A DNA stretch of 37,705 nt. It comes from JBAVQS01 sp049694275. Lineage in GTDB: Bacteria; Chloroflexota; Anaerolineae; UBA4142; SHND01. The position numbers were made by a program, and so were the translations under genes. Shown here in pieces: positions 24,146-30,831 of this stretch. The DNA lies in NCBI GenBank assembly GCA_049694275.1, contig JBAVQS010000222.1, positions 1-37,705 of the forward strand, read 5' to 3'. The notes beneath the pieces were generated by a model that was not told the origin of the DNA, did no database searches, and saw only the letters and a list, made by a program, of their open reading frames with translations. Each line of letters opens with the position of its first letter. Position 1 is the stretch's first letter.

Positions 24146-25278
24146 ATCGCTTTCGCCAGCTCGACCGCGATTCGAGCGCCCTCTTCAAGCGATTCGGCCG
24201 TCTTCATATTGGCCGCGGCCAGAATCCGGCGGCCTTCTTCGGCGTTGGTTCCGACAATGCGCGTGACCATCGGCACAGGGGTTTTGACCTGCTGGAGCGC
24301 TTCCACAATTCCGCGCGCCACTTCGTCGCCTCGGGTAATTCCGCCAAAGATATTAAAGAGGACCGCCTTGACATTGGGGTCCGACAGGATGATGCGCAGG
24401 GCCGCGGCGACCTTGTCGGCCTTGGCGCCGCCGCCGATATCGAGGAAATTCGCCGGTTCGCCGCCATGGAACTTGATGACATCCATCGTCGCCATCGCCA
24501 GCCCGGCCCCATTCACCATGCAGCCAATATTGCCGTCGAGCTTGACATAGGATAGGCCCGCCTGGCGCGCCTGCTTTTCGGACGGGGATTCTTCGTCCAC
24601 ATCACGCAGGGTTGCAAAGTCCACGTGGCGGAAGAGCGCATTGTCGTCGATAATAATCTTGCCGTCGGCGGCGATGAGATGATCGTCCTGTGTCACAAAG
24701 AGCGGATTGATCTCGGCAAGCGAGGCGTCGCTTTGCGTAAAGACCTGGTAGAGGGCAGTAGCAATCTGGGCGAACTCGTTGACCAGCTTTTTGTCCAGCC
24801 CGATGCCAAACGCAATCTGGCGCGCCTCATAGGGCTGCAAACCCAGGACCGGATCAGCGTTCACGCGAACGATTTTTTCGGGGGTCGTCCGCGCGACTTC
24901 TTCGATCTCGACGCCGCCGGCGCTCGACGCCATGACAACCGGGGTTCCCTTGGCGCGATCCACGACGACGCCGAGGTAGATTTCGGCTTTGGCGCTGATG
25001 GCTTCGTCGATGAGCACGTGCCGCACCGGCAGTCCTTTGATGTGCATGCTGAGGATATTCGAGGCGTACTCTTCCGCCTCTTCCGGCGTCGCCGCGACCT
25101 TGACGCCGCCCGCCTTGCCGCGCCCGCCGACGAGCACCTGCGCCTTGACCACGACCCGCTTATCCGCGCGCTTGGCAATCTCACGCGCCTTTTGCGGGTC
25201 GTCGGTGATTTCCCCTTTGGGGATGGGGATTCCGTAGCGTGCAAAAATCTGTTTAGATTGATACTCGTTTAGCTTCAC
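24142..25278 (-). CDS. sucC: Succinate-CoA ligase, beta subunit
   Basis: 378-residue ATP-grasp subunit that binds the nucleotide and Mg. Seen: MKLNEYQSKQIFARYGIPIP, the ATP-grasp lysine region VVVKAQVLVGGRGKAGGVK, EINPLFV, GCMVNGAGLAMATMD and FNIFGGITRGDEVA, all standard for SucC. Length is normal. The start is GTG at 25278 with AAGGGG upstream. It is the first gene of the operon, with a promoter at 25382-25410 and a leader of about 95 bases. Confidence 0.95.
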   Translation of the reverse strand: MKLNEYQSKQIFARYGIPIPKGEITDDPQKAREIAKRADKRVVVKAQVLVGGRGKAGGVKVAATPEEAEEYASNILSMHIKGLPVRHVLIDEAISAKAEIYLGVVVDRAKGTPVVMASSAGGVEIEEVARTTPEKIVRVNADPVLGLQPYEARQIAFGIGLDKKLVNEFAQIATALYQVFTQSDASLAEINPLFVTQDDHLIAADGKIIIDDNALFRHVDFATLRDVDEESPSEKQARQAGLSYVKLDGNIGCMVNGAGLAMATMDVIKFHGGEPANFLDIGGGAKADKVAAALRIILSDPNVKAVLFNIFGGITRGDEVARGIVEALQQVKTPVPMVTRIVGTNAEEGRRILAAANMKTAESLEEGARIAVELAKAI

Positions 25279-25381
25279 GTTTTTCTATCCCCTTTGATAG
25301 CGACGCCGGGACGCTAGAACGCGTCCAAAAGCCGTTCCCAGCCATCCCCGCTGACGCCTGTTTCCTTCTTCACAATCATGG

Positions 25382-25410
25382 ATTATACCGCGTCTCAAAT
25401 TTCATCGCAA
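25382..25410 (-). promoter_or_regulatory. Sigma-70-type promoter of the suc operon
   Basis: On the minus strand TTGCGA (25405-25410), 17 bases and a perfect TATAAT (25382-25387), shortly after the phosphomannomutase stop. The 150-base gap between the two genes shows no clear terminator. Confidence 0.65.
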
Positions 25411-25428
25411 TAGCTTCCACTTGCGATT

Positions 25429-26772
25429 TCAACTTCGAATGATCCCCAACACCTCATCGCGTTTCTCCTCCATCTTGCGCTTGTCGAGCGCTTCCAGGTT
25501 GAGGCGGAGGAGGGGTTCAGTGTTCGAGCCGCGCACGTTGAAATGCCAATCGGGATAAATAACCGAGATGCCATCCATCCGCTCGATTTTGGCGCCGGCA
25601 TAGCGGCGCGCGAGTTCCTCGATCTTGGCCGGGCCGTTGGCAACCGTCGAGTTAATCTCGCCCGAGATGAAATATTTCGATTCGAGCTCGGCGAGCAACT
25701 CCGATAGCCGCTTGCCAGTGGTCGAGAGCATTTCGAGGACGAGGAGCGAGGGAATAATGCCCGAATCGGCGTAGCCAAACTTTTGGAAATAATAGTGCCC
25801 GGTCACTTCGCCGGCGAACAGCGCATCCTCCTCCGCCATGCGGCGCTTGATAAAGGCATGGCCGACGCGCTCCATGAGTGGGATGCCGCCCGCCGCGTGA
25901 ACCATCTCGGGAACCGCCCATGAGGCGCGAACGTCATAGACGATCTTGCAGCCGGGGTGCTGCGCGAGCTGATAACGCGCGAGAAGTGCGGTCATGAAAT
26001 CGCCGGCGACAAACTCGCCCCGGTCGTCAATCGTGAAAAAGCGGTCACCATCGCCATCAAAGGCAAATCCGATATCGGCGCGCTCCTCCACAACGCGGCG
26101 CTGGAGCTCGGCGCGATTCGCGGGTTGGAGCGGGTCCAGACCGTGATTCGGCATGCTGCCATCCGGATCGAGATACATGCCGACAAGCTGGACAGGCAAG
26201 TGCTTGTACACGCGCTGGAGGATAGGACCCACCATGCCATTGCCGGTATCCGCAATGACCTTGAGCGGTCTGATTGCGCGAACGTCGATCATGCTTAGCA
26301 CCTTGTCCACAAACTCATGGGAGAGGTCCACAGGACGAAAAGCGCCGCGGAGCGCAGGTTTTGGCGCAAAAGCATCATTCTCGACAATCCGCCGCAGGTC
26401 CTGGATTCCCTCGGCCCCGCTCAGGAGATAGGGCATCTGCCGGACCATCTTGAACCCATTATAAGACTGGGGATTGTGTGACGCGGTGACCATGATGCCA
26501 GGCTTTTTGAGCTTGGTGCAGGCGAAATAGAACTGGTCGGTACTTACCATCCCGACATCGACGACATCCGCGCCCTGGTCCATGATGCCCGCAGTGACGC
26601 TCTCGAACAGAGACGGCCCCGAGAGACGCATGTCGCGCCCGACGATGACCTCCCCGGCCCCCAGCAGGGTGACAAAGCCCCGCCCGAGCGCGTAGGCGAT
26701 GCTCTCATTCAGATCGGTCGGATAAATCCCCCGAATGTCGTATGCCTTGAAAATGCCCGGGTTGGCTTGCAT
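25429..26772 (-). CDS. Phosphomannomutase/phosphoglucomutase
   Basis: 447-residue alpha-D-phosphohexomutase that moves phosphate between C6 and C1 of mannose or glucose phosphate, feeding nucleotide-sugar and surface-polysaccharide synthesis. All four sites are seen: the catalytic phosphoserine S98 (TASHNPQS), the Mg loop DGDGDR (239-244), the sugar loop GEVTGH (321-326), and the phosphate-binding RGSNTEP (414-420). GEVTGH is close to the GEMSGH of dual-specificity PMM/PGM enzymes. ATG at 26772 is chosen because AGGAGG (26781-26786) then has 8-base spacing; ATG at 26778 is too close. It has its own extended -10 promoter. Confidence 0.93.
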   Translation of the reverse strand: MQANPGIFKAYDIRGIYPTDLNESIAYALGRGFVTLLGAGEVIVGRDMRLSGPSLFESVTAGIMDQGADVVDVGMVSTDQFYFACTKLKKPGIMVTASHNPQSYNGFKMVRQMPYLLSGAEGIQDLRRIVENDAFAPKPALRGAFRPVDLSHEFVDKVLSMIDVRAIRPLKVIADTGNGMVGPILQRVYKHLPVQLVGMYLDPDGSMPNHGLDPLQPANRAELQRRVVEERADIGFAFDGDGDRFFTIDDRGEFVAGDFMTALLARYQLAQHPGCKIVYDVRASWAVPEMVHAAGGIPLMERVGHAFIKRRMAEEDALFAGEVTGHYYFQKFGYADSGIIPSLLVLEMLSTTGKRLSELLAELESKYFISGEINSTVANGPAKIEELARRYAGAKIERMDGISVIYPDWHFNVRGSNTEPLLRLNLEALDKRKMEEKRDEVLGIIRS

Positions 26773-26811
26773 GGTCATCCCCTCCTCGTTCTGCTCTATC
26801 AAACAATTCGG

Positions 26812-26820
26812 ATTATATCA
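26812..26820 (-). promoter_or_regulatory. Extended -10 promoter of the phosphomannomutase gene
   Basis: On the minus strand TGATATAAT: a perfect TATAAT (26812-26817) preceded by TG one base upstream, the extended -10 form that can work without a -35. No -35-like hexamer is present. It is 40 bases before the start. Confidence 0.6.
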
Positions 26821-26844
26821 CGCTTCCAGGCGCACCCGCCGTTA

Positions 26845-27291
26845 TTACGAATGCGCAATTGGCGCGCGCCGTTTGGGGGGTGGACTCTTGATGAGGATGA
26901 GCTGCTCGACGGCGCGCCTATCCCTCTCCGTCTTGACCGGGATAAAGAGCCAGCGCCCATCATGCAGTTGGGGCGTCTCTTGAATCAGTTGCCTGATTTT
27001 GGGCGTCAGCCTGAGACCGAGCGCCTGTGGGACATGCGCCTGGCCGAGGACAAGTTGGATGACCATCCCCTCTTTCTGCGGATAGAATGAGGCCAGAGTC
27101 TTGCCCCCTTTGCGAAACCAGATGATCCAGCCATAGTTCTTGCCGGAAAATTTCCATTCGCCGGGGACGCCGTAATATCCGAGCATAAACTCGTTGAGCT
27201 GAATCCAGTGGGGCTGGTGCGAGCCAAGAATCTCGCAGACCTCGTCATAGGTTGGCGGATGATCCTGGTCAGAAAAGGCGCTAATAGCCAT
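26845..27291 (-). CDS. DUF3788 family protein
   Basis: 148-residue small soluble protein that fits the DUF3788 pattern: an acidic start (FSDQDHPPTYDEVCEILG), a central EWKFSGKNYGWIIWFRKGGKTLASFYPQ and a following VIQLVLG strand, at the usual family length. The family has no established biochemical role. No ribosome site stands out before the ATG at 27291. It follows the flavodoxin-like gene by 51 bases on the same strand and may be its operon partner. Confidence 0.75.
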   Translation of the reverse strand: MAISAFSDQDHPPTYDEVCEILGSHQPHWIQLNEFMLGYYGVPGEWKFSGKNYGWIIWFRKGGKTLASFYPQKEGMVIQLVLGQAHVPQALGLRLTPKIRQLIQETPQLHDGRWLFIPVKTERDRRAVEQLILIKSPPPKRRAPIAHS

Positions 27292-27342
27292 ATATGGTTT
27301 GCCTATCGGAGTGAAACGAACCGTTAGCTCGCCGACTCGCCC

Positions 27343-28023
27343 TTACTCGGTATGCGGTTTATCGTTTAGCTTGTTCTCGGCGCCGTACTGCTTAGCAATG
27401 CGTTTCCAACTTCGGTTCAGCCCCATCGTGTACATCCAGGGGCGAACGAGCGGTTTGCCCATGAGCTCGCGCGCTTGCTCGGGGACAGGGCGCGCTGCGG
27501 CAAGCGCCTCAGCAGTCAGATCGAGCGCGTGGGTAAGCGGCTGCGCCCGCCGGCCCAGTTGGGTCAAAGGCTGTCCATCGACGATGCTCGCTTCGCCGAG
27601 CGCAAGGCCGCCGGCCCATTCGAAATGATTCTCTGCGGCAAACCGCCGGCAGATGGCAATAGCGGTATCATTGTGGTGCGCCTCCGGCAGATCGCAATTG
27701 ACAATGCAGCAGAGCCGCTGGGTTTTAAAGCTGAGCCTCTGCGGCCTATGTGCGGCAATCAACTCCAGCGCGCGAACAACCAGATAGGGCGGCGAATCCA
27801 TATAGAGGGGAAAGGAGAGTATCACAAGATCGGCCCAGGTCAGCGCCGAGAGAAAGACCTCCTGCTGCTCGGAGGTCAGGATGGAGCGATGCAGCGAGAG
27901 GGTTTCGGACGCGGCCCCCAGATCACGCAGGCGCTCGACGAGATAGCTCCCCAACGCTTCCGAAGTGCTCGCCGTCTGCTTGGCGCTCCCGATCAACAAG
28001 AGCGCGTGCAGGTTGAGGGTCAT
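27343..28023 (-). CDS. Flavodoxin-fold NAD(P)H-dependent oxidoreductase (second of a pair)
   Basis: 226-residue flavoprotein candidate. Seen: the N-terminal strand and FMN-phosphate loop (LLIGSAKQTASTSEAL), ADLVILSFPLYMDSPP as the second flavin-contact loop, and a C-terminal extension with a conserved-looking PLVRPWMYTMGLNRSWKR. ATG at 28023 overlaps the TGA of the first flavodoxin-like gene (ATGA). No redox partner is encoded beside it. Two different flavodoxin-fold proteins in a coupled pair suggests a heteromeric or sequential function, but this is only inference. No disulfide or thiol motif defines a subgroup. Confidence 0.8.
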   Translation of the reverse strand: MTLNLHALLLIGSAKQTASTSEALGSYLVERLRDLGAASETLSLHRSILTSEQQEVFLSALTWADLVILSFPLYMDSPPYLVVRALELIAAHRPQRLSFKTQRLCCIVNCDLPEAHHNDTAIAICRRFAAENHFEWAGGLALGEASIVDGQPLTQLGRRAQPLTHALDLTAEALAAARPVPEQARELMGKPLVRPWMYTMGLNRSWKRIAKQYGAENKLNDKPHTE

Positions 28024-28595
28024 GCCATCGCCTCCACCCGCGCAATCAACGCGGCAATATGCGTGCGAATCTCGTGGCGGCGCTGTGTTTCATAGACTAC
28101 GCTAGCGGCATGGGAGGGCGCGTGCAGGGTATTGGCATTGCGCTTGACCAGCTCTTTGAATATCGCTTCGCTCTCCGGGTCCGGCGCGGGAAGAGCGCCG
28201 ATTCCCAGGAGACGTGGATAGTGGGCGTACCGGGGACTGCGGCGCGCCTCGCCGTCGATCCTGGTCAAAAATGGCAAGACCAGGCTATTGAAATGGTCGA
28301 GCGCTTTTTTCAACTCGGACGAATAACCTCCAAAGGTCACCGGCGTGAGCAGGATGGCGAGGTCGCCATGAATCATGGCGTTGGCCATCTGGTTGACGGT
28401 GCGCGTGCCGGTGCAGGCGCCGGGCGTCTTGAACCAGCAATCGAGATCCGCCTGGCAGTAGGCAATATCCAGTTTGCGCAGGATGAACGGCTCGCTCTCC
28501 CAACCGAGCGCAGTCAGTTGTTCGAGCAGGAGCGAATGGATGACGTCGAGGCTGGTTTCGCCTTTGCGAGCGCCGTTGAGAATGATAGCCTTCAT
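28020..28595 (-). CDS. Flavodoxin-fold NADPH-dependent FMN reductase (first of a pair)
   Basis: 191-residue protein of the NADPH-dependent FMN reductase/NAD(P)H oxidoreductase family. Seen: the FMN loop (ILNGARKGETSLDVIHSLL), the Cys-rich segment AYCQADLDCWFKTPGACTG typical of the flavodoxin-like iron-sulfur/thiol-associated group, and LAILLTPVTFGGYSSELKKALD. The CxxxxxC..xxxxxC pattern is shared with members that lack or carry a metal site, so a metal centre is possible but unproven. The ATG at 28595 follows GGAGCATCC. Its stop overlaps the next gene. Confidence 0.83.
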   Translation of the reverse strand: MKAIILNGARKGETSLDVIHSLLLEQLTALGWESEPFILRKLDIAYCQADLDCWFKTPGACTGTRTVNQMANAMIHGDLAILLTPVTFGGYSSELKKALDHFNSLVLPFLTRIDGEARRSPRYAHYPRLLGIGALPAPDPESEAIFKELVKRNANTLHAPSHAASVVYETQRRHEIRTHIAALIARVEAMA

Positions 28596-28682
28596 GGATG
28601 CTCCGGTGAGATGACGATGACGACTCCAAAGAATGTGAATACGCCCTATTGTATCCCAGTCCGGTCAATATCCAAACCTGCC

Positions 28683-29795
28683 TTATTGTATAACGGCCTC
28701 CCGCAACAGGCCTTCGAGCGTGACGCCCGGCGTCATGATGCGCGATTTCCAATCGGGCATCAGACGGTCGAGCATCCTCGCCTGGGCCATCCCCGTATAA
28801 TAAAAGCGCAGGTCGCCCTCACGCGAAGCCTGACTGCGCATCTGATCGAGCTCCTGGTTCCAGCGGTCTTCATACCCGGCATACCGTTTGAAATCGGGAA
28901 TGGCGAGAATGGCCGGGACCGGGCTGTAATCCTTGGTGGTATCCCCCGCGCGCCAGATGGTCAGCTCGACGTACTTGCCCAGTCCTTCCAACCACTCGAT
29001 CTGTTGTTCATAGGCGATCTGCTCCGGGGTCAGTTGGGCGGACTCGCGCCGCTGAGTGCGTATTCCCAGGAACCGGCGCGCATCGGTGACCATATCGCTC
29101 TTTTCCTTCGAGTGCGAGCCTTTAGCCAGCACGTCCAGCTCTTCCTGCCAGCTCGCCTTGAACACACCTTGCCCCCAAGGATAGTTGGACTCGGCGTGAT
29201 AGCTGGCGAGCGCGGCGGCGAAGCGATCCGGGGCAATCTCAGCTTGGTACGCATGAAAGGATTCGTGCGCGAGCGCAGCAATCTGCCAATCGCTGTAATA
29301 GAGCGGGGCAACCAGGCGATAGGGAAAGATAGGCTGGATGAAGGGAGGCAGGTCGCTGCGAATCTGGTTCATGAGTGAGAGCCGGGTCCATTCCATCGTC
29401 GCCATGCTCCCCACCCAGCGATCGCCAACCTTGACGGCAAATGCCTGCGGATGAACGGCGGGCTGAATGTAGTACTCGCCGATGGGACGCTCATCGGCAG
29501 CCAACGACCAGCCGGCCGGGGGGTTAGAATAACTGATGAGAAAAGCGTTGGTCTCGTTATAGAGCAACACGGGAATACCCGCCTGACCCCACCCCGGCCA
29601 AACGGAATCGCCGAGGGCCTGCTTGAGATGCAGGAACTCGGCGACGCGTGCCTTCTCGTCCGGGGCAAGGCGGTCGACCACGCTGGACGCAGTGGGCAGG
29701 TCACGGTTACTCCAGGCAGAGAGCGCGGCGGCGAGCAATATCAACAAGACGAGCGCCGCGAGAATACCGAGGAGTAAACGGCGGGCGCGCCTCAC
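28683..29795 (-). CDS. Membrane-anchored protein with HExxH zinc-peptidase motif
   Basis: 370-residue protein; I recognise no named family. An Arg-rich N-terminus followed by one TM helix (about 8-28) makes it a type II anchored protein with its body outside. HESFH (177-181, within LAHESFHAYQ) is a full HExxH zinc motif. WLEGLGKYVEL (268-278) resembles the EGLAxYxE helix that supplies the third zinc ligand in gluzincin-type peptidases (candidate E270, about 90 residues later). So a membrane-bound zinc metallopeptidase is the best guess. The GTG at 29795 overlaps the TGA of the LLM gene (GTGA), so it is coupled to it. Confidence 0.72.
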   Translation of the reverse strand: MRRARRLLLGILAALVLLILLAAALSAWSNRDLPTASSVVDRLAPDEKARVAEFLHLKQALGDSVWPGWGQAGIPVLLYNETNAFLISYSNPPAGWSLAADERPIGEYYIQPAVHPQAFAVKVGDRWVGSMATMEWTRLSLMNQIRSDLPPFIQPIFPYRLVAPLYYSDWQIAALAHESFHAYQAEIAPDRFAAALASYHAESNYPWGQGVFKASWQEELDVLAKGSHSKEKSDMVTDARRFLGIRTQRRESAQLTPEQIAYEQQIEWLEGLGKYVELTIWRAGDTTKDYSPVPAILAIPDFKRYAGYEDRWNQELDQMRSQASREGDLRFYYTGMAQARMLDRLMPDWKSRIMTPGVTLEGLLREAVIQ

Positions 29796-30691
29796 ACGGC
29801 GCGTTCTCCCAGGCGCGGCAGCACCTTTTGGATAAAGAGCTCCAGCCCCTCGGTTGCAGGGAAATCGAGAAACCGCAGCATCAAGAGCTCGACGCCGAGC
29901 GCGCGGAACTGTTCCAGCTCGCGCGTGACCTCATCGGACGAGCCGGCGACCACATGCATTCCCTCGCGCTGGACCACGCGCTCCGGGGATTCGGAAATGC
30001 TGACAAACGCGTAATGCGTTTTCTTGATGGTCGTCGGGTCTCGCTGCATCTCGACGCAGTGCCGGTTCAGAATGTCAAGCTTGTGCGCGTATTCCGCCGG
30101 CGTGTTGAACGCCCCGTTCCACCAGTCCGCATACTGTGCGACAAGCCGCAGCCCAACCTTTTCGCCGGAGGTGCCCAGCAACAGCGGGATCGGCGCTTCG
30201 GGGCGCGGCTCGCAGTAGGCATTCTCGACGGAATAATACTGCCCGTGAAAGGTCGCCGGCGACTGGGTCCACATCAGCCGGATGATCTGGATCGCCTCGG
30301 CGAGTTGTGCGACGCGCTCGCGCGGCGGGGCCATCCGCCAGCCATACGCGGTGTGCTCGTCCGCTTTCCAGCCTGCGCCGAGCCCAAGCACGAACCGGCC
30401 GCCGGTCAGCCAATGCAACGTCGCCGCCATCTTGGCGGTAAGCGCCGGGTTGCGATAGGCCTGGCCGAGGACAATGGGCCCCCAGGTGAATTCGGGGAAC
30501 TCGGCCGCATAAAACGCGAGAGCGGTCAGACATTCAAGCGTCGGGCGGTCATCCCACTGAAAGTGGTCTTCCACCCACGCGGTCTGGAAATAGCCGCGCG
30601 TCGCGTTGAGAAACTTGCGATTGTTCGCGAGCAGATCGGCAGCGCCTGCGCGGTCACGCGCCGTCGGTTGAATCACCCAGCCATATTGCAT
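29792..30691 (-). CDS. LLM-class F420-dependent oxidoreductase (luciferase-like)
   Basis: 299-residue TIM-barrel flavin- or F420-dependent enzyme of the luciferase-like family. Seen: WVEDHFQW near the N-terminus, RFVLGLGAGWKADEHTAYGW (the family's glycine-rich phosphate loop), and PLLLGTSGEKVGLRLVAQYADWWN at the C-terminal half. The organism type and sequence pattern favour F420, but FMN is possible. ATG at 30691 is chosen because AGGAG (30697-30701) gives 5-base spacing; the GTG at 30697 would overlap the ribosome site. A relic of an amidohydrolase ends 14 bases upstream, suggesting that it once had an upstream operon partner. Confidence 0.88.
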   Translation of the reverse strand: MQYGWVIQPTARDRAGAADLLANNRKFLNATRGYFQTAWVEDHFQWDDRPTLECLTALAFYAAEFPEFTWGPIVLGQAYRNPALTAKMAATLHWLTGGRFVLGLGAGWKADEHTAYGWRMAPPRERVAQLAEAIQIIRLMWTQSPATFHGQYYSVENAYCEPRPEAPIPLLLGTSGEKVGLRLVAQYADWWNGAFNTPAEYAHKLDILNRHCVEMQRDPTTIKKTHYAFVSISESPERVVQREGMHVVAGSSDEVTRELEQFRALGVELLMLRFLDFPATEGLELFIQKVLPRLGERAV

Positions 30692-30705
30692 AATCACTCC
30701 TAGAG

Positions 30706-30777
30706 TTAGCTAAAGACATGCTCGGCATTGCGATAGTAAATCTTTTCGAGCACATCGTCATACAGTTCTTGTACCCC
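30706..30777 (-). pseudogene. Relic: C-terminal tail of an amidohydrolase gene
   Basis: Reading the minus strand from 30777 to the TAA at 30706-30708 gives VQELYDDVLEKIYYRNAEHV then FS and stop. This matches the C-terminal helix of TIM-barrel amidohydrolases (the L..VLEKI...NAE.. pattern). In-frame it runs back only to a TGA at 30793-30795, and no start or body exists upstream, where the CHAT gene begins. It is inferred to be the surviving tail of an operon partner of the LLM gene, whose 5' part was removed. Confidence 0.5.
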
Positions 30778-30796
30778 ATCCCCCCACGAATGTCAA
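30768..30796 (-). promoter_or_regulatory. Candidate promoter for the LLM-metallopeptidase operon
   Basis: On the minus strand a perfect TTGACA (30791-30796), 17 bases and a weaker TACAAG (30768-30773). It lies partly in the relic of the lost gene, so it may have become the operon's promoter after the deletion. Confidence 0.4.
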
Positions 30797-30831
30797 GGGA
30801 TTCTCCCTTCTCATGTTATATAGGGAAAGGG
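30797..30831 (-). other. Possible weak terminator after the CHAT gene
   Basis: Inverted AAGGGA/TCCCTT (about 30796-30810) and a second CCCTT/AAGGG pairing lie just past the CHAT stop (30832-30834), with AT-rich TATATA between them. No T-run follows, so termination is only possible. Confidence 0.3.

Noticed and set aside
22796..24550. 584-codon plus-strand frame opposite the M20 gene and sucC
   Set aside because: It spans two unrelated minus-strand genes with clear motifs; no ribosome site or recognisable domain.
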